The notes under the pieces: model-generated
Database searches by the model: none
What the model saw: only the letters and a program-made list of their open reading frames with translations
Told to the model about the DNA's origin: nothing
In this document: in pieces, positions 40,460-53,100 of the stretch
How positions within the stretch are numbered: position 1 is the stretch's first letter
Layout: each line of letters opens with the position of its first letter
Made by a program: the position numbers and the translations under genes
Assembly: GCF_023343835.1 (NCBI RefSeq)
Contig: NC_064447.1
Location: forward strand, 6,650,001 to 6,714,000
DNA length: 64,000 nucleotides
Direction: 5' to 3'
Origin: Lagopus muta
Taxonomy: Eukaryota > Chordata > Aves > Galliformes > Phasianidae

Positions 40460-40505
40460 GGCAACCAGCTCTACTTGCAGCAGCAAGGTCTTACTTCAGT
40501 GCAAC
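40460..40505 (-). other. SDR42E2: SDR42E2 copy A 5' UTR of first coding exon
   Basis: An acceptor (tttgctttgtctttag, minus strand) lies just above 40505. The exon then holds a TAG stop in frame with nothing upstream before the first ATG at 40459. It implies a separate first exon, best placed at the CpG-island donor at 41616. Confidence 0.45.
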
Positions 40506-41099
40506 CTAAAGACAAAGCAAAACACTTGGTTCCAAACATCCAAAGATTCCTCTTTAGAAGGCCAAGCTACGTTTGGTTGTCTCATGTTATAAAAGATCGG
40601 TGATGGCCTTTAGGGGTCATACATGAAACAGGGCCATACCTAAATCCTGAACTGTCAGGTAAGCACTCAGTAAATTGCATTTAAGTCTCAATACTTTAAA
40701 ACCAAGCAACCAAGGCCCAACAGAACAGTGGAACAAAACTGGCCCCAGTGCAAATGAATTTAGTGCTTTGTTTACCTGTCCACGGTTTATTGCAAAGCCA
40801 TCTGAGCACGCTGATGTTTTCAACACCATTCTAAGAATCAGCTGAATGTAAATTAAAATACACTGCGCTTTCATTATTGGCAGCGGTTGGAGCTGAGTAC
40901 TTCAGACAGAAAGGCTTGCTACTTATCTGATGTCCTTACAGGGTGGATCAGCCCATCTGACCCCTCACTTTCCAGCAGAACTAAAGCACAATTGCAAAGT
41001 GACAGAAAAGGAAAGACCCGGTCAGTGGGTGTATTGAGCAAAAAGTAGGAGCGAAACAATTGTTTTTTAAACAAGAAGAGTCTTTTCCATTCGTAAAGC

Positions 41100-41900
41100 G
41101 ACAGCCAAGGGTACCCGCTGCCGACACGGCGTGTCAGAGGCCGCCGGTACTGAGGCAGCGTTACCGCATCCCCTCCCCGCGCCTCCATAAAAGATTAAAG
41201 GCCACCCGAGCCGCCGCCGCTATTCTCTGCATCTCACTTGCAAATTCGCACGCCAGCACGGAAACCGCCGCTCCCCCGGACGACCTCCGGGGCCGGGAGC
41301 CGGAGCCCGGCCATGGCCCGGCGGCCGGGGCACCTCTGGGGCGCCCTCCGGGGCCGCCGTGCGGCGGAACGGCCCCAAAGGCGCGGGCCGACCCCGCGCT
41401 TAACGCCCGGCTTCCCGGCGGGCCCCGCTCCCTGCGGCGGAGTCCCGCAGCACCCCGCGGTCACGCTCGTCTCGCGGCGCCTTTGGGACCCCCTGCCCTT
41501 CTGTGGGACGGCGCTCGTCCCGCGGCACGCCTGGGGTCCCGTGGCCTCCAGCGGCATTCCCTGAGCCCCGCGGCATCCCCGGGACCCCGCGGCAGCAGCT
41601 GCCGGCGGTTCTCACCTGCGCGCATCTCCGGCCCGCTGCGGGAAGGCGCTGCCGGCGGCCGGGCTCCGTGTGTCCCGAGCTACCTGCTGGACGGGATGCT
41701 CGGGAATAAAACGGCATCTCTCGGTCAATGTCCGGAGAGTCATTGCTGGGACATGGCCCGGAGAGACGCACAGCATCGGCGACACCTGCGGAACAGCGGC
41801 AAATCCCAGAGGAAACAATCGCACGGACGCGGGCTGCGGGGTCCCTGCCCTGCCCTGCCCTATGGGCAGCGTGTCGGGGGGTCGGGAGCTGCAGGCGGTA
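41100..41900. promoter_or_regulatory. CpG island, probable SDR42E2 copy A promoter
   Basis: About 0.8 kb of dense CpG between the two SDR copies, with a minus-strand donor at 41616. The overlapping long reading frames here (such as 305 codons on the plus strand) are typical of GC-rich DNA and show no domain motif. Confidence 0.6.
41616..41760 (-). other. SDR42E2: Candidate non-coding first exon of SDR42E2 copy A
   Basis: A strong donor (GCGCAG followed by GTGAGAAC) on the minus strand ends at 41616 inside a CpG island about 1.1 kb upstream of the first coding exon. An ATG eleven bases before the donor would run into a stop soon after joining the exon at 40505, so it would be an upstream frame. 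The 5' limit is unknown. Confidence 0.45.
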
Positions 41901-41990
41901 CAGTTACCCACTCCAGGCACAAACAAACTGAACTTGGAGCACTCCTACCTTTTCCATCACAGCTGTGCCATGGCTGAATGTTCGTATTAA

Positions 41991-43530
41991 ATTTTAATCC
42001 TTTAAAGACACACTTGCCATTATGGTAGGGCACACGTAACTCTAACAGTAGCCAGCACAAACAGGCACTGTAAAGACTGACAGAAGTGTGACAGCTGCTC
42101 CATACTGATACAAAAAGTTGTCTTAAAATTCAAACGCTGGATTTGTAATAACAGGAAATTAATGAAACCAGTTAGCGTTAATCAGCACTACTGCAGTACA
42201 GATGTAAAAAGCATCCTACCTGAAGTAGCAGCTCAGAGGTTTGGCATCCCAGGAGCAGAACAGCAGGGTTCCCCACAAACTGCAGCCACAGAGCCAGCAA
42301 GTTTCGTGGTTACTCCTTGCTGAGGAACACCAAAAACCAAGAGCCCATGGAAGCTCCTCTCACTGGGCTTCAGCCAGCTGTCTGAGCTCTGCTCTGCAGT
42401 GTCGGTGTCACCTGGGATGCAGTCCTGAGCCATCAGTCTAATAAAACTGATATATGCAAGATTCATAAATAACTAGTTTAAAGGCAAATTAAATATGTTT
42501 GCATGTAGTTAAAACGCTCTCGCTGTGAAGTAACTTTATACATGTGGGTTTTATTCTGCATTTCAAAGGAAGCAAGGTTTATGCAGTACCTGCCACAGCA
42601 CTTGCCTGTCAGCCAGCTGCATTGCTTCATATGTAACTGGGCTTATCCACATTTCATTACAGATCTCTCACATACTGAGTTCCTTTCCACTTCCTGAAAG
42701 GAGTAGGAGAGAGGGCTGATCAGTGCCACTGCCACAGTCCTGTTTGTAGAGTTCTGTTTGTATGGACAAGACAGTCTTACAACACCAGTCCCTCAGAGAT
42801 CCGGCTTTCTGCCTTCACTGCACAGAGAGCTAGTTGTTTATTTGTTAAAAAAAAAAAAAAAGGTAAAACAAATCTTTGCTTACATGCATTGCAGAGTTAA
42901 CTTGTGGTTGCTCATGTTTTCCTGTCACTGGGTATCATTCAAGATAGGAACAGTTTATGGTAGGGATGCTGTTAGCACTCCTGCGTACCCTGCAGATTTA
43001 AAGATACAATGAGAGAGTTTCCATGAACTTCTCAGTCTTAAAACTCCTACAGAATGCTAATGCAAAGGGAAGACAAATACAGAGTGCAGATATTCAGGCG
43101 GCAGAGCTTTTCCATCACTCTCCTCTGTGACTCACCCTGGCAAGGGTGCCTCTCCTGATCCAGAGTGACCTCATGAAAATTCATCTGGGAAACACATTAC
43201 ATGTATACATGTAGAACACATGGACCTTATGTAGCACAGTCCAGCCTGCAAGCAACTCTTAATGTTAAGGAGATCTTAAGGAGATCTTAAGGACCTTAAG
43301 GAAATCTTAAGGAGAAAGGCAGAGGTTGGACCCAAACTCAGGGCTGAGCTCTTGGTCTGCCTGCTGACACCACAACAGCAGTTCACTGAATGACAACATC
43401 CCAGCACAAGGCAGCATTGCAGACCTGGCTGCACTCAGAGACAGCAGTAGCTCCTTCCTAAATTCCAGTTACCTGCCATCCCCCTCCCTTTCTACAGACT
43501 CCTTAAAAGCAGTATTTGGTTCAGTTGAGA
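41991..43530. other. Intergenic between SDR42E2 copies
   Basis: No coding exon seen. Holds a poly(A) run at about 42846-42860 and a short 11-bp tandem repeat at 43264-43315. Confidence 0.5.
43264..43315 (+). repeat. 11-bp imperfect tandem repeat, five units
   Basis: Repeated TTAAGGAGATC with variants (ttaaggacc, ttaaggaaatc, ttaaggagaaa). Short, intergenic. Confidence 0.8.
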
Positions 43531-44153
43531 TTTATTATTGCATCTAAAAATTATTTTATATATACATTTTATTACAGCTTTTACACTGCTTTTGAACAAC
43601 AGAACTGTTTCACATAAATACGACTTTTGTCCTTTAGCACCTGTCATTTATACATTTTCACTTATTTTTGTAATATTTCCCAGGTCTTCGTAATTCCTGG
43701 CACTAACATGCAGTAGCTGTAGTAGCAGCTTCATCAGAGCAATCGTTGAGACAGACTTCTCTTCATTGGAGCCACTGGTTTTGTTACAGCACTGCGCTTC
43801 TATGACGGCTCCTCCTCTTCCAAATCCTCACCTTTCTGGATGATTGCTTTTAGAAAATCATTCTCAGTATGACGTGATCCAGTAGTGATCCAGTGCATTC
43901 AAACCCTTCCTTCACCCATCAGTGGTGAGTTCCTTTGATTCTGTGTCACTGCATTGTCCTTTGGAACATTTCCTGATGCGCTTTGTTTTCACTTTTTTTA
44001 TTTTGGGTAAGACCAGGGAGAAGTCATCACAATGAGAAGAATAATGAATAAGAACAAGAACTTTCACAGCGACTAAGGAATACAGAACGAGCAGGTCATT
44101 CATCCCCAGAAACAGAACTAGTTTTTCAGGAACAGGTGGATAGCTGTTTGATG
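43531..44153 (-). other. SDR42E2: SDR42E2 copy B 3' UTR, candidate poly(A) signals
   Basis: Minus-strand AATAAA occurs at 43997-44002, 43568-43573 and 43531-43536 after the TAA at 44154-44156. A 63-codon frame at 43912-44103 lies within it and is not joined to the gene. Confidence 0.4.
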
Positions 44154-47100
44154 TTAGAAGAAGGAAAGAATGATCAAGCTTAACAAAAGACCAAAAACAA
44201 AGAGCTTTTTAAGGAACGTGTGACCTTCCTGGCAAACAGGTCTTGTTTTAAGATAATGATCCACAGAATCTGCAAATGAGAATTTCTTTGGTTTGTAACC
44301 AAGTTGATTTCGTGCCTTGTCTATTCGGAAAGTGTGAGTTACAGTAACGTTCCAGACCTAAAATCCAAAAGGACAGTTATGGAAGTGACTTCACATCTGG
44401 TTTTATAGAACATCAACAAACGTATGCCAACAGTGATATTACATGGAATTAAAAACATGAATAGACACTCAAAAACATACATATTTCAGTTCTGATTCTG
44501 TCCAGAGCTAATAGAATAAGTTTATGTTGCTGACAAAGAATCAAAGTGCAACAAGATCCTTGGTGGACTGAGTGGAAAAGGAGTTTATGCCACTGATTTC
44601 TCAATTGTGACTGATAAGCTCTGCAAGGAAGACCTAAGGAAACTCCCACAACAAATCAGCACACTTCTCCCAAACTGACTCATGTGTACAAACAAATACG
44701 TAATGGAATTGCATGTATGCATGTATCGTGATGGTGCGGCTTCCCAGTTTTGCAGAAATGCACATCTAGAACTGGAAAATGTTCACTTCTGCATGGACGC
44801 ATCCTCCATGATTGAAAGCAGGGTGCCTGTGAAAGTGCACCAGCTGCACAGCCTTATTTCTGCTTCACATATAAAACTAAGGTAGAAATATAAAAACTGA
44901 TACACAAATGTGGAATGACTGAAAAACTATAGCATCAGTTACTAAGGTCCATTAATCCCTTCTGTTTCCTATTATGTTACACGCTAAAATACAGTAAGAA
45001 AAACTGTAGATGATAGAGTGAAGCATTTTGATATAAAAACATAAGTTAGATAAAAATGAATTTGTCCATATTTGTCCAAATTTTTGCTTGCAGGAAATTG
45101 ACTTTTCATTCCAATTTATAATTATTTTAATGAACCTTCTAATTATTGGCTAACCTTACAGTGTGATGATTGCTACCACACTGACCTGAGACTGTACACC
45201 TTCCTTTAACAGCTAGTTCTATGGCATCGGACTGTCTCTGGAAATGATGCAGTACCTGTTTTCTTCTTGTCCCAGCACCATGTCACTCACTCTGTCTTCT
45301 ATCCCTATGTTGTCACTCTGGACTATCTAGTCTTCAAGTGAGGATTAGTTTCTGATCATATTATAAGAAGTGGCCAGGATGGCATGCAAAAATGAGGCCA
45401 TGAATTGACTGCCTAAGCCCTGAATGGACTAATCCCTGAGCCAGAGACTGAGCTCTAACACCACCAGTATCCAGAGGGCATATCACACATTTCATGAGAA
45501 CTCTGATCAGAAATATATAAATATTCCTTCGTGTTATATACTTACCTCATTCCTTGTCAAGAAAGGTGTGAAGCTAAAGAATGGCTTTAATGCCAGATGC
45601 AGATACTCCATCACAGCGGCTGTGAGACAGAAAGTTACTGAATAAGACAGCTAGGTAACAATCAACAGATGACACTGACATTACACATCCTGTCATTCCT
45701 ACTGACCACAGAGGATTCAATTAAGATACTGCAAGGCGGTGTTTAATTTATTAAGTACATGATGAATTCAGTTTATTAATAGCCTTTAAACCGTATCTGG
45801 GTATCATTAATATCAATTGGCATAAGTGATTATGTTAATTAAAATAAGATAATTCCTATGGCTCATTCCCTGAATTCTATAAAAACATTACATAGTTTTA
45901 CAGATATTAACAAAACAAATTTAAATAATAGCACAATAATCAAATATGTAGTTTATTATATTTACCTGCTATATGAACCAGGAGAATAGGAATTTGTATC
46001 CAGGGTTTACTGTATCCTAATTTTTCAAACTGGAAGGGACATAAAAGGAAAGAATAACAGAGAATTTGGATTGAATTGAGGATGGCAATGAAGCATGAGA
46101 ATGGAAAAATGAATTCTGAAAATATACATCTAAACTTTTTCCAGTTAATCTTCCCACCAGTACATGAAAACACAGCACCACTCCCTCTTTGGTGTCCATC
46201 TTATACTCTACAAATTAAGTTGTATGGCAAATGTGAAACAATGCTATTTCCAAGGGGCAAGTGACCAAGTCAGGTACTGTATTTAGTCAGAGGCCCATAG
46301 TTCAGCTGAAGTCATTTCCATGAAAAGTCTTTTGTGTGCAGGCATTGAAAGACAAAAACTTCAGCACATTCCTAATATCCCAGCCTTTTGGTTTTAATGT
46401 TACCTCTTTTCAACTCTTACCATAGGATTCTAAATAACTTTCCTTTTTGTGCTCCAGCTGACAACAGAGAATTAGCTAATAGCTGGAAGAGGCCTTTCAG
46501 GGACTAATAGTAGTTTTCATGCACTTGGCTAAACTCTCATAAAACAATAAGAGCCAAACTCCACAGCAGTGCATATACAAAGCTTCCTCTAAAGCCAGTG
46601 CAACTTTGAGACATGCGAGGAGAAAAGGACAGACTTCAGTTTTATCTTCGACAATTCAGTACTTAATGTGCACTGAACTCCATTTAGTTAGTATGGTCTT
46701 TTAGTTAACAACATGATTGGGGCCCATACGTTTCATCAGAGCTAACTGTGTATGTAATACATACCAATGGAACAATCCATTCAGAAAATACGACGTTTTC
46801 ACCATCATGTATGTAATATGCCTGTCCACTCTGTTAAAGAAGCAGAGAAAAACAGTTACAAAACATAATTTTCTTTCTCTCACATAGCCACCTATCTTTG
46901 TTGATCTGGTGAATAGCATACCAGCAAACACACAATGAGTTGACACACATCAGCTCAACAAATTATTTATTTATTTTACTTATTTTATTTATTTATATTA
47001 TTATATTTTATATTATATTTTATATTTATATATTTTATATTATATTTTAATTTTATTTCTTTATTATTTATTCATTGGAATTCATTGTGATTTCCAACAG

Positions 47101-50100
47101 TGCTCACACTCTTTAGTATGTTTCAAAATCAGAAAGAAAAAAAAAGTCAAAATATCAACAGAAGGTACTTGCACTTGCACTGTCTGTGTGCTTGTGGATC
47201 CACACAAGAGTTTTGAGAATTTAGCACACAATCTTTTGGAGAACCTTTGATCTCAAAGCATCAAAAGTGAAACTTATTTGGAAGCTAAGGCTACTGGGAT
47301 AGGATGCTTATACTGTTTACTTACAGCTACATAATCCTTCTCAGAGGTGAGAGCCTCAGCAGCTAGTAAATGAGCTTGTACCAGGTTTCCTATGTGAACC
47401 CAGTTCATCAGAACTTTGTGATTCCCAAACTTGAAGTTAAATAGTCTCCGCTGGATATTTACCTATAAGGGAAAAAAAAAGAAAAAAAAAAAGAACTAAC
47501 TACATGAAGAGTGTTTATTACACAGTATTTTATTTTCAGTTTGTGTCAGCCTGAATGCTTAGAATTTGCTGCATGTGTGCACAATTCAGCACAAGGATTG
47601 CACTGCAAAGAAAAGAACCAACAAGTAGGGTTTTATAGATTCAGGACAGTTGCCCCGACATGCAGCAGTGAAATAGGATGGCGTAATGGTGTTTGGATGA
47701 GAATGTACTGCTCTGAAAGTGGAAAGTGGATTTAAAACAACACTCTTTTCATTAAATGATCAGCAATGTAAACCTGGCTCTTCTCCCCACGTTGTTTCTG
47801 CTGTGCAATTTTTCTCCACCCAAAAATACAGCTCGATCCTTGCCGTTTCTCAGCGCTCACACCCCGCTGTTTGTTACCACGCGCTTCGCCCCAGCTTTCC
47901 CCACTTTTTACGGGCAATCGCTCAGCCGCGCCGCCCCTCGCTCGGCCGTCCCGCCCTCACAGCGCCCTGCGCTGACCACGTGACACATACGGCTACCCGC
48001 GGCAGGTGGCGCTGCTCCCCGGGGCCATAGATGCCTGGCGGACGCAGCACGCAGGTGCGGAGCTCGGCGCCTCCTTGGAAAGAGCAGAGTGCGGTTAGCA
48101 GGTAGTTCGGACCCAGCACACGACAGGAAAATCACATATATTGTTTGAATGATACATTCTGAAAGCAAGGGAGCGGTCTGACCACCCTACGTGATTGTGC
48201 TTCCCATTCGTTTTCATCTCTGTAAAGCTGAATTCAGTAGCAGTGGAAGATCCTTCCTTTGCAGCCTGGGAAATCAAATCCTCTCACCGCAGAATTTCCC
48301 TGTGCCCATGCCTCCTGCCTGAATGAATTTTCCTTTTTTGGTTATAGATAAAAGTTTATTAAAAATACTTCTGTCTCCATAATTGCAGACACAAAACATA
48401 ATTGCAGGAACAAAAACATGCCATTCACTCTATTTAGACACTTTGCTTGCTTAAGGCTCGATGGCACTGCAAAAGAATGGAAGAGGTCTCTTGAACAGAG
48501 GCTTTCAGACTAGTCAGAATACTCTAGACTAAAATTAATACTTTACACGTGAATCAGTACATAGATTGGGAACAGGCACAGCTCCACCTCTGGTGTGGGA
48601 AGCTTTAACAGGTGGTGGGCCTGTGCTCAGTACGTAATCAGAGATGCTAAAGCTGCATCCCCTTCTAATGTTTATTTATTAAATTTCAGTTCAGAGAAAT
48701 TGGCAAGAGTAGAAGAATATGTATATAAAAGCAAGGCTAAATATTTCTCTTGCTGCATACACATAGATTTTCTGTCATAATTATTCACACATATGGAATG
48801 TTAGAAGTCAACATGATCCTGATATTGCCAGTCTGTTTAAGAAGCAGCAATTATTTTTGCAAGATGACAGCAAGCTCTTGGGGATTATGAAAACGATTTA
48901 TCAGACAGTGCTGAGATGTTTGAAGGGACAGAAAGAATGGGCAATAAAAGCACAAATCCAGTAAAGTTGGTAATGTTTTAAAATGATTTGAAGAAGTAAG
49001 GCAACATAGGCTGGATTTTCCCATCTGTTGTTGGTGTACAATTTCCTGTCTGTCTTGGTATGAACACTAGTCATCCACTGGTAGGTTTATTTCAGCTCAT
49101 TTCATATATACTATTTATTGATAAGCCAGTAAACAGAGAAAGGAATAGCACTACTAATGGTAGGAAAAACCCAAATGTTTTAGAAATACCTTTTAGCAAA
49201 GTCCCATTAGCAGCAAGAACCATTTGGTCTGCAATTGCCTTCGTTCTAGAGTAATGATTAAAATGCTATAAAGAAAGGCAGAATATGATCAACATTTTAA
49301 TCACATTATTGTATCTGCGAAGGCAGACAATGTTTATATCTGATAACAGCTAAATCTAGCCATTCTGTAGGCGTCAGACCTACAGACCTTTTAATATAAT
49401 TAAAGCTGTACATAATTAAGTTAAATGTGAAATAAAACAAACTAGACCTTCCAAAAATGTTTCCATTTCCTATTGAAACTTTTTATATATTTCTAAATCA
49501 ATATATTTTATATAACCACAATTATATAATCATAAACACCTCCCAATTTTATCTTTTACCATTAAGTTAGTAAAATGCATCCAAGTGTATTAATTGGGAT
49601 TCTGGACACAGCCCATGCTGGTTTGGTGGTTACTTCTCCACACTAGGTGACTTAGACATCTCTTGAATCCTGTATTGCTATAATTTATATAGAAAATTAC
49701 AGCTAAAAGTTACACTGCAGTTGCACCTTCCTTCCTGCACCTCTGCTGCTTGCTATTTCATGGTCATCATCAAAGAAAACATATGATTAAGGCTCAAAAA
49801 CATGCAACTAATTGTAAATGCCTTAAATGCTTTATTAGAAGCCTGAGGTGCTGTGCAGGCTTTGCACTGACATTTCCAACTATTTCAGGAGGCTCCAACA
49901 GAGTAGTAGTCAGTGCTGTTTAGGATTGTTGGACAGTCTAAAATTACAGCTTTTAGCTGCAGGCAGGATGCTGGGAGCAGGAAAGAACAGATGACAAGCA
50001 CAAGAGAGGCCAGAATGCATTGAGCTCCAGATTTCAGCTAGAAAACATTCCTCAAAGGTTATAGCAAAGAAGGCAACTATTTCAGAGCAACCACGAGGTG

Positions 50101-53100
50101 CCGTAAGAAAGCATCAAGAAAGCAAGGTTTGGAAATATCAAAGAGGCAATAATGAGTGCACATAAAGATGTGGAATTTGATATTTAACAATGTTTTTCAG
50201 TGCAATGGCTCACAGGGGCCATGATGTGCAGCATTTACAAAGCAGCTGGTTCCCTGAAAGCCCTTCCTCTAAAAATCTCCCTGGGAAATGTCAAATTCCA
50301 TCTTCTTTAATCATCTTAGGTATTTTAACATTCTCAATCTGGCTACTTATAGTATATAAAGGTAGCAATGATTTGAGTATTTCTTCATTGATATGGGCCA
50401 ATTTTTAGTAATGAAAAATAACTCCATATAATTTGATCTAACTTAATGCTTCCAGATCAACCTTCACATAATCTGCTCTTCAGAGTACAGCAGATGTCAT
50501 GCCATCACATCAACAAAGTACCTTTTCCAGCGGAAAATACGGCACAGTTTCTTCATCTCCTTCTTCAATAGGATTCCCTCCAAATACCACGTTCACTGTA
50601 CTGGTATATATCAGTCTAGGGATATTTCTTTGTTTGCAGACTATAATGTTAAAAGAAAATACATTGTTTATAACAAAAATAAAGAGTGAGAAACAACATA
50701 TGAACTGGAAAACTCTTTTTGAAAACAAGTACTACACTTACAGGAAAATATATATATTTTTAACACAATGGAATCTTTCATTCAGGTGGAATATTTCATC
50801 TCAAATATGTGCTGTTCAAATATTTCACACTGCAATCACCAAATGCTTTATCCACAGCTATCATGTCTCCACCAGACTGTTGTCATCTCCTGGATAGAGG
50901 AAATCTCTTGGCAGGGAAAATAAAGTCTGCTTTCTTTTAAAAACATTTATTTAAAAATGTTGATTTTACAAGCTGAATAAAAAGGAGATGAGTACAAATG
51001 TTTCTGGTCATCTAACAGCTCTGAAAACCATCTGCGTCTTCGCAGGGGTTGGGATTTGGGACAGCAGCCTGTCTGCAGACCATCATTTTTGCCCTGCAGA
51101 GTGCAGCAAGCAGTTCTGCTTCTTGCACCACAGTTACACGGATATCCATGCAGGCCAGCTGTCATCTTAGGAAATGTCTGAGCTCTCTCCAGTGTGTATG
51201 ATAAAACTCTGTGTCAGTCTGTTCATAAGTGACAAATGGCCAACAAAGGTTAGCAAGAAACATACACTGCCAATGTATAATCAGTGGTACACTGAATACA
51301 AATGAAACTGGTGTAATTTCCAAAACAAAGTGTTAATTAAGGATTCCAGCTGAGAGTAAGATGTCTAAATTCTGCTGCATATGTCATTGCAAACATCAGT
51401 AACACACATTTCCTTTTGATTTAGCAATGCTTCTGAAGTTTAAGTGAATATTAACAAAGTTACCATTTTTGGAATGTACACAGCAGTCAGTCCAGTTGGT
51501 TCCCTGGCTATTTTGAAAATGATAAAAGCAATTATTTGATGTACATGTTTGAAAGAAAATACAATAATAAAAGGTGTTATTAAAATGTAGATTAATAGGG
51601 AGCCACAAGGTTCATACTCCTCCCAGATTCTTGCATTGTCTACAAGACATATGACAGGACATGTTTCTGTGGGTTCAGATGTTGGGCTCAGAAGGTAAGA
51701 TGTTGCAACCTTTTCCCTCCCACTCATTTAGACCTTTACTTGCCTGCCACTTCACTTCACTGTAATTATTCTGGGGTTTTTTTGTTTGTTTGTTCAGTAA
51801 TAGCCCACAGTAATCCCCAGGCAGAATGGAAATGGGTCTGTATTAAAACTATTTTTTCCATTTTGCTTTCTGATTGTTGTTGTTTTTGTTGTTTGGGTTT
51901 TGATGGAAAAGCAAAGAGAAGGTAGCTTTGGAATTTACAATATACTTTTAAATGTTTTTTTTCTGGAGTTGAATATACAGGAGGAAATCTGACATTTGTT
52001 AGCAGATATTAGTTAAAAATCAATATATAATAGAAAAGGGTCAGATTAGATAGGGTAAACAGGGATAGATACAGTAAAGTGGTAACGTAATAGCTAAGTA
52101 TACTTAGGACATTTATGGCACCTAAATGCCTAGAACAAAGTTTAATCTCTCGCATGATGTTTCTATGAAGAAAAAAGATCATTCTTCTTCATCACATAGT
52201 GAAGGAAAAAGATAAGCTATTACATGGTGGGGAGTTTAAGTTGGTCTGCCATGGAATGAAGTCCAGGTTGAAAACCTTCCTCAGTCCAATCCAGTGGAAA
52301 TCTCCTACCTGTTGTAAAGGAATCTGTTTCAGTCCATCCAAAAATTAATTTTCTGCATTGGAAGGAAGAAATATTTTAAATCTGTTGTAGCTTATCTTAC
52401 ATAAGGGCCCTGTTATGCACACCTAGCTTTATATCATACTCTGAGATTAAGAGGGGAAGAGCCTCTTTTAAATGCCATATCAACACAGAAAATATCCAAT
52501 TGGAAGCTTTTTAAATTCACTTGGTTTGGGTCAGATGAAAATAAAGAAAGTCTAAGTACATACCATCAATTATGACTTCAGTGCCACCAACATTTATGGA
52601 TTCAATCTGCTCTTTCTTTTGAAGCTATAAAAAATTTTTGCATAAAATCTAATTAATTTATCAAGTCACATTCACAATAAAATCATTGCAACTGACAGAT
52701 CTAGAAAACCTGTGGCCTTTGTTCTTTGTAGGTGTCACAGTGTTCTGACATACAGGGATTTCTAGCAGTTCTCATTTTTAATTGCCTTGCGCTGCTTTGA
52801 GTAGCACATGACTTTCATGCTTTGACATTTATTACCTTAAGGAACACCTCCCTTGTTTCCTACATGGATCACCTGACCCTCATAATCAATTTCTGTTTCA
52901 CCTAAATACCACTTAACCATATTCTCTGACTTCTGTATGCAGACAGATCTTTTCTTTCACAAGAATAAAGGGAGAAAATGTTAGGAAAATTGTACTTGCT
53001 TGTTCTAATCCTGACATTCCACAAGCAGCCACATGAAAAACACAGTCAGCCCCTTCACATGCTTTGAGCACTGCTTCGTAATCCCTCACATCACCCTGTA

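Noticed and set aside
41060-41977. 305-codon plus-strand frame in the third CpG island
   Set aside because: Composition artefact of a CpG island; no motif, and overlapping frames on the other strand look the same.
43912-44103. 63-codon minus-strand frame (hydrophobic start, basic end) below SDR42E2 copy B
   Set aside because: Copy B has a clear in-frame stop at 44154 after its membrane segment; no splice sites join this piece, so it is treated as 3' UTR.
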